Source: Gemmataceae bacterium (GTDB taxonomy: Bacteria; Planctomycetota; Planctomycetia; Gemmatales; Gemmataceae). Taken from it: a stretch of DNA of 38,087 nt. The translations under genes were made by a program, and so were the position numbers. The notes under the pieces are model-generated. The model was given only the letters and a program-made list of their open reading frames with translations. It made no database searches and was not told where the DNA came from. The DNA lies in assembly GCA_009691845.1 (NCBI GenBank), contig SIAJ01000053.1:1-38087 (forward strand). The letters run 5' to 3'. This document shows, in pieces, positions 6,667 through 15,611 of the stretch; positions within the stretch are counted from its first letter, which is position 1, and each line of letters starts with the position of its first letter.

Positions 6667-8127
6667 TCAAACACTCACTTCCCCCAACTGCCCCAGCGCA
6701 GCAACATAGCGTTCGCGGATCGGCTTTGCCTCCTGCGCGATGAACTCGTCCACCTGTTCCGCGGAACGGCCGACGTATCGGATCGGTTCGAGGGCCTTGG
6801 CGAAGTCGATCCCGCTGAAGAGCGGCTCTTTCTGTAAGCGTGCAATCAACTCGCGGCTTGAGAATGTTCCGGTTTTGATGCCCGCCGTCACCGCGTGACT
6901 ATGCGTGCGAATCACTTCGTGGGCTTGTTGGCGATCGCCGCCACGAGCCACGCAGGCCATGATGACGTTCTCTGTGGCCATGTAAGGAAGTTGCTCCTGT
7001 ACGCCACGAGCGATGATCTCGCGGTTCACCACCAAGCCGTTGGCGAGGTTTAAGGCAAGTTTCAAACACGCGTCCGCACACAGGAATGCTTGCGGGATGT
7101 ACAACCGTCGTGGGGCACTGTCATCGAGCGTACGTTCAAACCACTGCGTGGCCGCGGTGTCACTTGCCATTTTGGGCAGGTTCATCAAGTAGCGGGCCAG
7201 GCCGCACATGCGCTCGGCACGCATGGGATTCCGTTTGTAGGCCATCGCGGACGAGCCAATCTGATCGGCCTCGAACGGCTCGTCGATCTCCTGGCGATGA
7301 GCGAGCAGCCGCAAGTCCGTGCCCCACTTGTGCAAGGTTTGACCGAGGCCCGCGAGGGCGTCGAGGACGAAGCTGTCCACCTTGCGCGAGTAGGTCTGCC
7401 CGGTGACGGTGTACACCTCGTCGAAGCCGGACTCACGGGCCACAAGCAAATCGAGATGCCGGACCTTCTCGTGGTTGCCACGAAAGAGCGCGAGAAAACT
7501 TGCTTGTGTGCCAGTGGTTCCCTTGGCCCCGCGGAACTTCAGGCCATCGCGGCGATGTTCGAGTTCCTGCAGATCCATCACGAGGTCGTAGCACCATAGG
7601 GTTGCTCGTTTGCCGACCGTCGTGAGTTGAGCGGGCTGGAAGTGCGTGAAGCCCAGTGTTGGCTCCGCTTTCCAGGTGGTCGCGAACGTGCCGAGTGCAT
7701 CGATCACGCTGGCCAGCTTGCCGCAAAGATCCTTCAGCGACTCCTTCATCAGAATCAGGTCGGTGTTATCCGTGACGTAGCAGGAAGTTGCCCCGAGATG
7801 GATAATGTCGCGGGCGGCGGGGGCAACTTCGCCGAATGCATGAACGTGGGCCATCACGTCGTGCCGGAATTTTCGCTCGAACTCGTCCGCTTTGGCGAAG
7901 TCGATGTCGTCCAGATGAGTTCGCAGTGCTTCCAGTTGATCGTCGCCGATGCGCGGGTGCTTGCCATCCTCGGTCCGTAGATCGAGGGCCCGCTGTGCCT
8001 CGGCCAGGGCCAGCCACAGGCGTCGCCAGGTGCCGAATTTTCGGCGTGGCCCCCAACGCTCGGCCATTTCGCGCGAGGCATAACGGCCAATGAGAGGGTT
8101 CTCGTAAAGCAGATGCGGGTCAGTCAT
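6667..8127 (-). CDS. purB: Adenylosuccinate lyase
   Basis: A 486-residue enzyme of the fumarase/aspartase superfamily. It cleaves SAICAR and adenylosuccinate, releasing fumarate, in purine and AMP synthesis. The catalytic signature GSSAMAYKRNPMRAERM (about residues 291-307) matches the SSxMxxKxNP family motif. GFTHFQPAQ (about 159-167) carries the general-acid His, and HLGATSCYVTDN (110-121) is the first conserved block. Length fits the long purB form. The frame stays open 111 codons further upstream to 8460, but MTDPHLLYENPL at 8125-8127 is the natural start; the upstream part is translated repeat sequence. There are no obvious purine genes next to it. Confidence 0.95.
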   Translation of the reverse strand: MTDPHLLYENPLIGRYASREMAERWGPRRKFGTWRRLWLALAEAQRALDLRTEDGKHPRIGDDQLEALRTHLDDIDFAKADEFERKFRHDVMAHVHAFGEVAPAARDIIHLGATSCYVTDNTDLILMKESLKDLCGKLASVIDALGTFATTWKAEPTLGFTHFQPAQLTTVGKRATLWCYDLVMDLQELEHRRDGLKFRGAKGTTGTQASFLALFRGNHEKVRHLDLLVARESGFDEVYTVTGQTYSRKVDSFVLDALAGLGQTLHKWGTDLRLLAHRQEIDEPFEADQIGSSAMAYKRNPMRAERMCGLARYLMNLPKMASDTAATQWFERTLDDSAPRRLYIPQAFLCADACLKLALNLANGLVVNREIIARGVQEQLPYMATENVIMACVARGGDRQQAHEVIRTHSHAVTAGIKTGTFSSRELIARLQKEPLFSGIDFAKALEPIRYVGRSAEQVDEFIAQEAKPIRERYVAALGQLGEVSV

Positions 8128-8151
8128 AGGTGATCCAAACGAGCGTTGCAT

Positions 8152-8232
8152 TCTCCTCCTCTCCGCTTCGAAGAGGAGGAGAGGTTTGCGGAGCTGATCT
8201 CGCAAGCCCAGCCCCTCCCCGAAACGGAGAGG
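8152..8232. repeat. Purine/pyrimidine-strand hairpins upstream of purB
   Basis: An 11-bp stem TCTCCTCCTCT / AGAGGAGGAGA (8152-8162 with 8172-8182) is followed by a second C/G-rich imperfect hairpin (CCCCTCCCC … GAGAGGGGG, 8212-8235). Both arms are almost pure pyrimidine then pure purine. They lie in the purB 5' region, about 25 bases from its start. The form suggests a dispersed genomic repeat; copy number cannot be judged from one window. The rest of 8236-8471 shows no gene, only the leader of the next gene. Confidence 0.5.
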
Positions 8233-8471
8233 GGGAACCAGGCAACTTGCCAAACTTGAGTCAATCTTCCAATTCCGTGTCGTGCGCGCCTGCAATGAAC
8301 GCGACTTTCCGCGTTCGGCACCCATTCGGCACGCCCGATACAGAACGACTTTTGTTTTACGTTTTTCACCCCTGCTCGGCTTGCTTGCCGACACTGAGAG
8401 GGCATGCGGTTCGATAGAGATGGGGTAGGAACCTGCCCGGTACAAGCACCGGGATTTCAAGGAGGATACTC

Positions 8472-8771
8472 ATGATCCGTCGTTGGATCCTCGGTGCGGC
8501 CGTGCTGGTCGCTTCGATTGGCACCATCCCGAGCAGTGCCTCGGCAGGCGACCCACCGCTGCCACGCGAGTTTTACTACCCGTACGTGTACTTCCCGCAC
8601 AATTACTGGCCGACTTACAGCCCGAAGTGGCCGGAGTCGCCGGGCACGCCGTACCAACGGCCACCGGCGTACATGGCCTACCCGCCATTCAAGGAACCGG
8701 GCTGGCGTTACGAACTGTGGGAACCAAAGCGATTCTATCGCGGCAGCCACTTCTGGCTGGATGCGTTCTAA
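8472..8771 (+). CDS. Tyr/Pro-rich small exported protein
   Basis: A 99-residue protein with a clear signal peptide (MIRRWILGAAVLVASIGTIPSSASA, cleavage likely after SASA). The mature part of about 74 residues is dominated by Tyr, Pro, Trp and Phe (REFYYPYVYFPHNYWPTYSP, RPPAYMAYPPF, ending SHFWLDAF) with almost no aliphatic core. AAGGAGGAT stands five bases before the ATG, a near-perfect ribosome binding site, so expression may be high. It has no cysteines. Composition suggests an extended, possibly structural cell-envelope protein; that role is an inference. A long perfect hairpin follows ten bases after the stop. Confidence 0.75.
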   Translation: MIRRWILGAAVLVASIGTIPSSASAGDPPLPREFYYPYVYFPHNYWPTYSPKWPESPGTPYQRPPAYMAYPPFKEPGWRYELWEPKRFYRGSHFWLDAF

Positions 8772-8781
8772 GCGTGCCCTT

Positions 8782-8833
8782 GGATCCTGAATCGTAAGCG
8801 AAGGCGTTTGCCTTCGCTTACGATTCAGGATCC
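8782..8833. repeat. 24-bp perfect palindrome between convergent genes
   Basis: Arms of 24 bp (8782-8805 and 8810-8833, beginning GGATCCTGAATCG) are exact reverse complements around a GTTT loop. It fills the gap between the + gene ending at 8771 and the minus gene whose TAG is at 8833-8835. There is no T-run on either side, so it is not a standard terminator, though such a stem would block transcription or protect both 3' ends. Exact arms suggest recent origin or strong selection. Confidence 0.8.
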
Positions 8834-9063
8834 TACAGCACCCCTTGGTATCGTGAAAGAACCTCCGCCACTTCTCGCAGGGCCGTCGTGGTCGCGTCGG
8901 GATTCACCACGCAGTCATCCAGTTTGCCGTAGTACTCTTCCAGGCAATTCAACAACAGTTGCTTCACCTTGGCCTCGTCCGGTGCAACCGGTAGCGTGCT
9001 GGCAGGCAGGAACCTGGGTGGCCGAGCGATACCACGCTCGGTTAGTTTCTGAACGATGCTCAT
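8833..9063 (-). CDS. Small protein of unknown function (76 aa)
   Basis: A 76-residue soluble protein: MSIVQKLTERGIARPPRFLP, then a helical half (DEAKVKQLLLNCLEEYYGKLDDCVVNPDATTTALREVAEVLSRYQGVL). No signal peptide or known motif. AAGGGG-like purines are absent before the ATG, but CACCCCTT with GGGAG lies nearby on the minus strand. The stop overlaps the last base of the 24-bp palindrome. It lies downstream of the giant surface-protein gene on the same strand, separated by a hairpin. Unknown function; coding status is likely from composition. Confidence 0.55.
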   Translation of the reverse strand: MSIVQKLTERGIARPPRFLPASTLPVAPDEAKVKQLLLNCLEEYYGKLDDCVVNPDATTTALREVAEVLSRYQGVL

Positions 9064-9077
9064 AAGGGGTGCTCCCA

Positions 9078-9107
9078 GCGAGCCTCCCGCTTACGTGGAA
9101 GGCTCGC
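9078..9107 (-). terminator. Hairpin after the giant surface-protein gene
   Basis: GCGAGCCT (9078-9085) pairs with AGGCTCGC (9100-9107) around a 14-base loop, about 25 bases past the stop of the surface-protein gene. There is no T-run, so it is a termination candidate only, or another palindromic repeat. Confidence 0.35.
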
Positions 9108-9131
9108 CAAGAAGGGACATGCCTAAACGCC

Positions 9132-12100
9132 CTACGATCGCCGAGCGTTCATGCTGGACGACAGGAACCAGGAGAACCCGCCTGTCGCACTGACTGGGGC
9201 GTAAACGCCTGCGAATATCGAACTCGTGGCCGTGTTATTGCTCTCCGAAATCTCATCCGACGTGGTCGTAACCCGCGATGATGGTCCGAAGGTTGCGGTT
9301 CTACCAGCCCGCAACGTCAGGCGAACGACCGCCGTCTCGCCTGGTGCCAGATCGCCAATGGTCCATTTGCGGAAATCTTCGTCGTAGTCGAAATTGTCCG
9401 TATTCGCTGAAACGAAGGTCATCCCGCCATAGTTCACAACCAGAGAGACATCGTCGGCAACGGCCGTGCCGCGATTCTTGACGGTGTAAGTGATGGTCAC
9501 TTTTCCGCGCACATTCACGCGGACACTCGCCGGGCTCTGACTGACGACCACATCGGCCGTTGCAAGCTCACCGAACAAATAGTCGGTCGCCGCCGAACCT
9601 GAGGTCAGCACGATGTTCGTGATCTGGTTCTGGGCGGTGTTCGCGGTGCCGTTGGCAGTGCCTACCTTGTCCGTGCCGTCCACGTAGCCCTTCGGCTGCG
9701 TCTCGGTCAGTCGGTAAGTTCCGGGCCTCAAGTCCGCGAACGAGTAGGCTCCGTTCGCACCGGTCGTGGTGGTGCGGTTGATGGCCTGACCGCGATCGTT
9801 CGTGCCCTGGACGCGAATGGTCACGCCGGCAATGCCGTCTTCGCCTGTCGCTTCCTGATTGCCGTCGTCGTTGACATCGTCGTAGACGACGCCTGCAATG
9901 CCGCCCGTCTTGACTTCACCGAAGTTGAATCCACCACCCGTGGCCGCACTCGTCGTGAAGTTGATGTTGTTGAACTTGTCGTTCGTCACGCTGCCGGCCG
10001 GGGGTGTGCCGTTGGTCTCTTGCCCATCGATGAATTCGGCCGGCTGTGCCTCGGAAATGGAATACGTTCCAGGCGTGAGATTGTCGAATGTGTAGGATCC
10101 ATTGGCAATTGTCGTGAACGTACGTGGCGCAATCGCTCCGGTGATGACACTGGTGCCCGTGAGCGTAATGACCACGCCGGGAATTCCAGGTTCGCCACTG
10201 TTCTTGATACCGTTACCGTTCGTATCTTCGTAGACGAAGCCGCCGGTCGTAAGGATCGGGATTTCCGTGAACAGGTAATTCGTGGCCTGTTGATTATTCG
10301 CGAGCACGACACTCGAGATCACGTTGGTAACGGCCGCGTTGCCGCCTGCGCTGCCTGCTTTGGTACGGCCGTTCTGGTTCGTTGGCGTGGTCGGTTGCGT
10401 TTCCGTAACCGTATAGGTCCCAGCGGCGAGCTCCGAGAACTTGAAGTTGCCACTCCCATCGGTGGTCGTCGTGATCGGCACGATCAGGTTTCCACCTGCG
10501 AGCGTGATCGTGACTCCCGACATGCCGACATCCGGCCCGTTCAAGGTGCCCGAGTCGTTGTAATCGAGGAACACGCGGCCCGCGATCGATCCCGTGGTCG
10601 GCGTCGGCTGGAACACGCCAAAGTCGATGCGCAGATTGCTTTGATTGTCCGGGGTGCCGGGGTCGTTGTTCGGGTTCTCAAGCGTCGGAGCGTTCGCTGT
10701 GGGGCCTAGAACAATGGTCCCGCTGCGAATGGTCCCGCCCGAAGCTAGCACCCCGTTTCTCGTGCCATGATCCCGCTTATCGATAGCCGTGGGTGGGGCC
10801 GGCTCAAACGGTGTGCCGGTTCCACCCGTGCTGGACTGGAAAGCAAAGAGCGGGCCGCCCGTGTTGAAGTTGGTGGCCGCCAATTCGACGACATAGTTGC
10901 CATCCGCGAGCGCCTGGAACAGATATCGTCCCTGGCTGTCGGTTGTGGTCGTGCTGACGAGTGCGTTGGCGTTATCGGCATCGAGCAAGCGAATGGAGAC
11001 GCCGGTCACGCCGCTTTCGCCGGTGTCCTGGGTGCCATCGTTGTCGGCATCGTTGAAGACCACATTGCCGATGCTGAATTTGCGGAACACGCCCAGATCG
11101 ATGGCGAGGTTCGTGCTCGGGTCGACATCGCCGTCGTCGATTGGCTCCGTTCCAGAAGCGAGTGTGAACAAGGCGGTTTCGATAGAGCCGCCCGTCTGAC
11201 CGAGGGTGCCGACAACCTGGCCGTTGTCGTCACTGTCGGTGGTGTTGATGTCCGGATCTGGCGTCGCCGATCCTTCGAACGACCCCGTCAGTGAACCGTT
11301 TGTGCCCGTGCTGCTGGTGAAGCCCGACAGAATCCCGGAGCCCGTGAAGTTGGTAGAGGCCAGACGAACGCGATAGTTGCCGGCCGCCACGCCCGTGAAG
11401 GTGTACGCACCCGAGGCGGTGGTCGTTGTCGATTGGATGATAGTGCCCGTCAGCCCGACGAGTCGCACCGCAATACCAGCCAAACCGATTTCGCCGTTGT
11501 TCAACACGCCATCGTTATTGGTGTCGTTCCACACGGTGCTGCCAACGGTCATCGTCGTGCTGATGACCGGAGCGACCACGCCGAAATCGAGCGTCATGTT
11601 CGTGTTCGTATCGCTGTCGCCGTCCGTGATCGGTTCCTCACCGGCCGAGAGGTTGATCGTTCCACTCACGATGAAGCCGCCACTCCCCAGCGTGCCGCTG
11701 GCAGAGCCGTTATCGTCGTTGTTCGCATTGCTGTCGGGATTCGACTCCGTGAACGCGCTGCTCGTGAAATTGAAGAGCGGGCTGCCGGTGTTGAAGTTGC
11801 TCGCGGCCAGCCGCACCTTATACGCCCCTGGCAGCAGGCCAGTGAACGAGTAAGTCCCGATCGCGGTGGTGGTCGCAGTGCGACCCGCAATCGGAGTCCC
11901 CGTGCCGTCGAGCAGTTCGACCCGCACACCTTCGACACCAGCCTCGGTCCCATCGAAGACTCCGTCGTTATCCGTGTCGCCGAACACGGCATTCCCAAGA
12001 GTCAGGTTGCCCGTTGCTGCCGTGTTGAGCACGCCGAAATCCAGCGACAAATTTGTATCGTTGTTCGTATCGCCGTCGTCGATCGGCTCGAAATTGTCCT

Positions 12101-15100
12101 CCAGCGTGATCAGTCCACTCAAGATGAACCCGCCGTTTCCGAGTGTGCCCGAGACCCCACCATCGTCGTTGTCATCGACGTCGTCTTCAGGATTCACCGA
12201 AGTGAATGCGCTGCTAGTAAAGTTGACCAGCGTGCCACCGGTCTCGAAATTGCTGGAGGCCAGGCGGACGCGATAGCTTTCCGGAGCAAGTCCGGTGAAG
12301 GTATACAAGCCGCCGCCAGAAGTTGTGGTGGTCTGTACCAGATCGCCTGTTATGTCGAGCAACTCGACCAGTACGCCATCGATGCCGGTTTCGGAACCTA
12401 CGTCGCGTGTGCCGTCATTGTCCACGTCGTTCCACACGAGGTTGCCAAGTGTCAGACTGGGGGCGACCGGTGCCACGACGCCAAAATCGAGCGTGAGATT
12501 CGTGTCGTTGTCCGTGTCTCCGTCGTCGGTGGGCTCGGCACCCACAGCCAGCGAAATCGATCCGCTCACGATCACGCCGCCATTGCCGAGCGTGCCACTG
12601 GCAATGCCGTTATCATCGTTGTTCGCATTGTCGTTCGCGTCGGCACTCGAGGTCGAGCTGCTCGTGAAGCCGAACAGAACATTGCCGGTATCAAAATTCG
12701 AGGCAGCGAGGCGTGCCGCATAGGTCCCCGCAGTCAAGCCCGTGAAGGAGTACAGGCCGTTGGCATCCGTCGTGTCCGTTTGGCCAGTGGCGGCACCCGT
12801 GTTATCGAGCAATTCAACGAGAACGCCACTGATGCCAGCTTCGGTGCCCACATCGAAGGTGCCATCGTTGTCCAGGTCGTTCCAAACTAAATCGCCAAGT
12901 GTCAAAGGAGGAACCAAGCCAAAGTCCAGTGTGTTATTCGTGTTGGATTCGCCGGGCTCGGTCCCCTCGGCGACGTCGATTTGTCCGCTGACGATGAAGC
13001 CCTCGCTGCCTAGAGTTCCGCTCACGCTGCCGTTGTTGTCATGGTCGACATCGTTGTCCGGATCGAGGCTCGGTGACGTGGCCGTGTGATTGAAGAGCAC
13101 GCCACCATCTAAGAAGTTGCTAGCTGCCAGGCGTACGCTGTAAGTGCCATCGTCCAGAGCCGTGAACGAGTACAAGCCGTCGGCATCAGTCGTATCGGTT
13201 TGTCCCGCGACCGGAACGCCCAGGCTATCGAGGAGTTCGACGTCAACGTCCGGGATCGCTGCATCCCCGGCATCGAACGTGCCGCTTGCGTTGTTGTCGA
13301 GATACACCAGATCGCCGATGGTGATGCTGAATGCAAGCACCCCAAGCCTCAGTCCCACGTCCAGTGAGTTGTTGCTTGTCCCCGCCGTCCCCGTCGTGAA
13401 TGCAACGGAAGCGGTCGATCCGCTTTGTATCGCGTCCGAATCCAGATCGTCATTTGTGCCGAATTTCGCCCGGGTGAGCGTCGCACCGCCGAGTGCTCCC
13501 TGATTCATGTCGAGGCGAATCTGATAGGTAGTATTCGGCAAAAGGTCATCGAACAAGAAGTCTCCGCCGCTCCCGGTGGCCACATGGTCGACTTGCGTTC
13601 CCCCCTTGAATAATCGCAGCGAAACACCGGAGATACCGGCTTCGCCCGCATCCTGCAGACCGTTGCTGTTCACGTCCGAGAACACTCGGTTCCCGGCTTG
13701 GGCCGTGCCGATCGCGGGTAGGTACTCCAGATCGCCTAGACCATTCGCGCTACCGAAGGTGTTGGAGTCAAACGAGGCAAAGACTTGAGTGAGAGAGAAA
13801 ACACTGCCCGCCGGTCGACGAGTGGGGCCTGTCCCAGAATCCGAGTTCAGCAGCGTGTAGATTCCTCCCGCGAACGGGCTGCCGGGGTCGTTGCCCGTCA
13901 TCGCGATGGTACGGAAGCCTGGAACCTGAGCGAGAGCACCCATGCCGACATCGTCCGGCGATGGGTCGGCGTTGTCCTCGTAGTAGAACTCCCCGCCCCC
14001 TGGGCCTTGGCCGTTTGCCAGTCCCGTGGTCGCAGTCGCGCCCAACTTGCCGCCAGACTCTAGGACCCACCCGCCGTTCGGATTCGAACCAGCACGCAGA
14101 ATGTCCCCGGACGCGATGACCGAGAAGGTGTCTTCGCTACCAGCAGCCGTATTGCCAGTCTGGAAGCCCCCCTGATCGCCAAATCGGTCGCGGATGGCCA
14201 GGACCATCGCATCGCCATCGAATTCAATGTCCGTCAGCCACGGGCTCGGCTGGACTGGAGATCCTTCGTTGCCTCGCGAAGTAACAAATGTGCTCGTCCA
14301 CGGCGTCCAGTTCGCGGATACTTCATCGCCCGGTTCGCCTGGAGTGAGATCGTCGGCAACGCCTCGCGGGTAGTTCAAATTGGCAATGAGTACTGGCGTC
14401 GCGGCGCCGCTGGTCGCGAAGACGCCGGTGTTCTGGTTGTACGTGCGGAATGCACCTTGGCTCGGATCAAACGCATAAACATACGCCCGAAGCGAGGCGA
14501 GATTCCTCGAGGTTTCGGCTGTGTGCGTGACCCCCACAAAAACCGCGTTGCCTCGGACCGCAACGGCAAAGGGTCGCAAGTCGGCCGTGCTGAAGCCGGT
14601 GATGCCACCCGTGCTCGGGTTCGTCGAAGGGACCGGAATGGTCCGCAAGCTTCGGGCCGTGTTGCGTGTGCCGTCCGTATTCAACGGAATCTCGACCAAC
14701 GCCTTCGTATTCAGATTCACCACGTACAGCGAGCGGCCATCGGGGGAAAGCTGCAACCCGCCCAGGCCACGCTTGCCGACCTGGGCCATTGTGGCGGAAT
14801 CGTGGAACCAGTCCGAACTGGTGGCTGCCCCTTCGGGATTTGTCGGGTGTGGGTCCGCGCCGGCCCCGAACCCGGTACCAGCCGCGTTCAGATCGACCAA
14901 CAACGAAACCGTCGCCGGATCGGTCGAGCGATCGATGCGGTAAATTCCTCCTGTCGTCGTGTTCAAGCCCGACGCATTCGGCCCCAGCCCCGCGTGCCGC
15001 TTGACAAACGATGAGGTATAGACACTGTTCGAACTCGGCTGATAAGCAAGGCCCCATACGCTGCCGACGTCGCTTACGGTCGCCAGCACCGTGGGGGAGA

Positions 15101-15611
15101 GAAAATCGCTCGCACTATACGGCACTGCGAGCACCGCCGCTTCACCACTGTTCATTCCTTCCAACGCGTCGTCATAGTAAAACTGCGTGGTGACCAGCAT
15201 TGGAGACGTTAACGCCAGGTCCACCATATCCCGGTCCGACGTCGCGTCGAGGAAACGGACCGTTGCCCCGGTCGTGCCTGTCACCCGACCGGGGAACGTA
15301 TTCTCGGGGAAGCCACTAAAATCGATTCGCACATCGTCCGCAACTGTAAGTAACTCGTACAGTCCGTTTGCGTCAGTCTGCGTGACTTCGACAACACCAG
15401 TGCTATCCGTGGCAACCACGGTCACGCCGGCAGCGCCAGTGTCCTCCAAGTCCTGAATCCCATCCTGGTTCAGGTCGACGAATACGGTCCCAGTGACGGA
15501 CGGTACGTCGCGAATTTCAAGTGCCTCGAACTGCAATCGCGGCCGGCGACGACGCGTGGCTGGACGAAGATTCTTGAGGGCTTGACGATACCAGCGTGTG
15601 GCCCGAATCAT
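9132..15611 (-). CDS. Giant SdrD-B-repeat cell-surface protein with propeller-like insert
   Basis: A 2159-residue predicted extracellular protein. The N-terminus (RRRRPRLQFEALEIRDVPS, about 20-39) is the planctomycete LEPR-type sorting motif rather than a classical signal peptide. It contains eleven SdrD-B-like modules, each with a Ca-binding-type DxNxDGxxD loop and a closing LxAGTYxVR-type strand, starting near residues 40, 640, 764, 904, 1052, 1202, 1354, 1512, 1674, 1789 and 1902. Between the first and second module, about 135-620, lies a different region with repeated beta units (SVWGLAYQPSSNSVYTSSF, GLGGLQLSPDGRSLYVVNL, DIEFDGDAMVLAIRDRFGD), likely a propeller. A DUF11/CARDB-like domain ends the protein (about 2020-2125, VTITYTVKNRGTAVADDVSL). 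No C-terminal anchor (LPXTG or PEP-CTERM) is seen. Probable role: Ca-stabilised adhesin or wall/matrix protein. AGGTGA precedes the ATG. Confidence 0.9.
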   Translation of the reverse strand: MIRATRWYRQALKNLRPATRRRRPRLQFEALEIRDVPSVTGTVFVDLNQDGIQDLEDTGAAGVTVVATDSTGVVEVTQTDANGLYELLTVADDVRIDFSGFPENTFPGRVTGTTGATVRFLDATSDRDMVDLALTSPMLVTTQFYYDDALEGMNSGEAAVLAVPYSASDFLSPTVLATVSDVGSVWGLAYQPSSNSVYTSSFVKRHAGLGPNASGLNTTTGGIYRIDRSTDPATVSLLVDLNAAGTGFGAGADPHPTNPEGAATSSDWFHDSATMAQVGKRGLGGLQLSPDGRSLYVVNLNTKALVEIPLNTDGTRNTARSLRTIPVPSTNPSTGGITGFSTADLRPFAVAVRGNAVFVGVTHTAETSRNLASLRAYVYAFDPSQGAFRTYNQNTGVFATSGAATPVLIANLNYPRGVADDLTPGEPGDEVSANWTPWTSTFVTSRGNEGSPVQPSPWLTDIEFDGDAMVLAIRDRFGDQGGFQTGNTAAGSEDTFSVIASGDILRAGSNPNGGWVLESGGKLGATATTGLANGQGPGGGEFYYEDNADPSPDDVGMGALAQVPGFRTIAMTGNDPGSPFAGGIYTLLNSDSGTGPTRRPAGSVFSLTQVFASFDSNTFGSANGLGDLEYLPAIGTAQAGNRVFSDVNSNGLQDAGEAGISGVSLRLFKGGTQVDHVATGSGGDFLFDDLLPNTTYQIRLDMNQGALGGATLTRAKFGTNDDLDSDAIQSGSTASVAFTTGTAGTSNNSLDVGLRLGVLAFSITIGDLVYLDNNASGTFDAGDAAIPDVDVELLDSLGVPVAGQTDTTDADGLYSFTALDDGTYSVRLAASNFLDGGVLFNHTATSPSLDPDNDVDHDNNGSVSGTLGSEGFIVSGQIDVAEGTEPGESNTNNTLDFGLVPPLTLGDLVWNDLDNDGTFDVGTEAGISGVLVELLDNTGAATGQTDTTDANGLYSFTGLTAGTYAARLAASNFDTGNVLFGFTSSSTSSADANDNANNDDNGIASGTLGNGGVIVSGSISLAVGAEPTDDGDTDNDTNLTLDFGVVAPVAPSLTLGNLVWNDVDNDGTRDVGSETGIDGVLVELLDITGDLVQTTTTSGGGLYTFTGLAPESYRVRLASSNFETGGTLVNFTSSAFTSVNPEDDVDDNDDGGVSGTLGNGGFILSGLITLEDNFEPIDDGDTNNDTNLSLDFGVLNTAATGNLTLGNAVFGDTDNDGVFDGTEAGVEGVRVELLDGTGTPIAGRTATTTAIGTYSFTGLLPGAYKVRLAASNFNTGSPLFNFTSSAFTESNPDSNANNDDNGSASGTLGSGGFIVSGTINLSAGEEPITDGDSDTNTNMTLDFGVVAPVISTTMTVGSTVWNDTNNDGVLNNGEIGLAGIAVRLVGLTGTIIQSTTTTASGAYTFTGVAAGNYRVRLASTNFTGSGILSGFTSSTGTNGSLTGSFEGSATPDPDINTTDSDDNGQVVGTLGQTGGSIETALFTLASGTEPIDDGDVDPSTNLAIDLGVFRKFSIGNVVFNDADNDGTQDTGESGVTGVSIRLLDADNANALVSTTTTDSQGRYLFQALADGNYVVELAATNFNTGGPLFAFQSSTGGTGTPFEPAPPTAIDKRDHGTRNGVLASGGTIRSGTIVLGPTANAPTLENPNNDPGTPDNQSNLRIDFGVFQPTPTTGSIAGRVFLDYNDSGTLNGPDVGMSGVTITLAGGNLIVPITTTTDGSGNFKFSELAAGTYTVTETQPTTPTNQNGRTKAGSAGGNAAVTNVISSVVLANNQQATNYLFTEIPILTTGGFVYEDTNGNGIKNSGEPGIPGVVITLTGTSVITGAIAPRTFTTIANGSYTFDNLTPGTYSISEAQPAEFIDGQETNGTPPAGSVTNDKFNNINFTTSAATGGGFNFGEVKTGGIAGVVYDDVNDDGNQEATGEDGIAGVTIRVQGTNDRGQAINRTTTTGANGAYSFADLRPGTYRLTETQPKGYVDGTDKVGTANGTANTAQNQITNIVLTSGSAATDYLFGELATADVVVSQSPASVRVNVRGKVTITYTVKNRGTAVADDVSLVVNYGGMTFVSANTDNFDYDEDFRKWTIGDLAPGETAVVRLTLRAGRTATFGPSSRVTTTSDEISESNNTATSSIFAGVYAPVSATGGFSWFLSSSMNARRS

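Noticed and set aside
8128..8460. N-terminal extension of purB by 111 residues
   Set aside because: The extension translates hairpin repeats and leader sequence; adenosylosuccinate lyases begin near MTDPHLLYENP.
11433..12890. 485-codon + strand frame inside the surface-protein gene
   Set aside because: Antisense to repeated SdrD-B modules; long antisense frames are expected from the repeated, GC-rich coding strand.
9132..15611. CRISPR-like or tandem DNA repeats within the surface-protein gene
   Set aside because: The repeats are protein modules about 345-480 bases long with diverged DNA, not short direct repeats with spacers.
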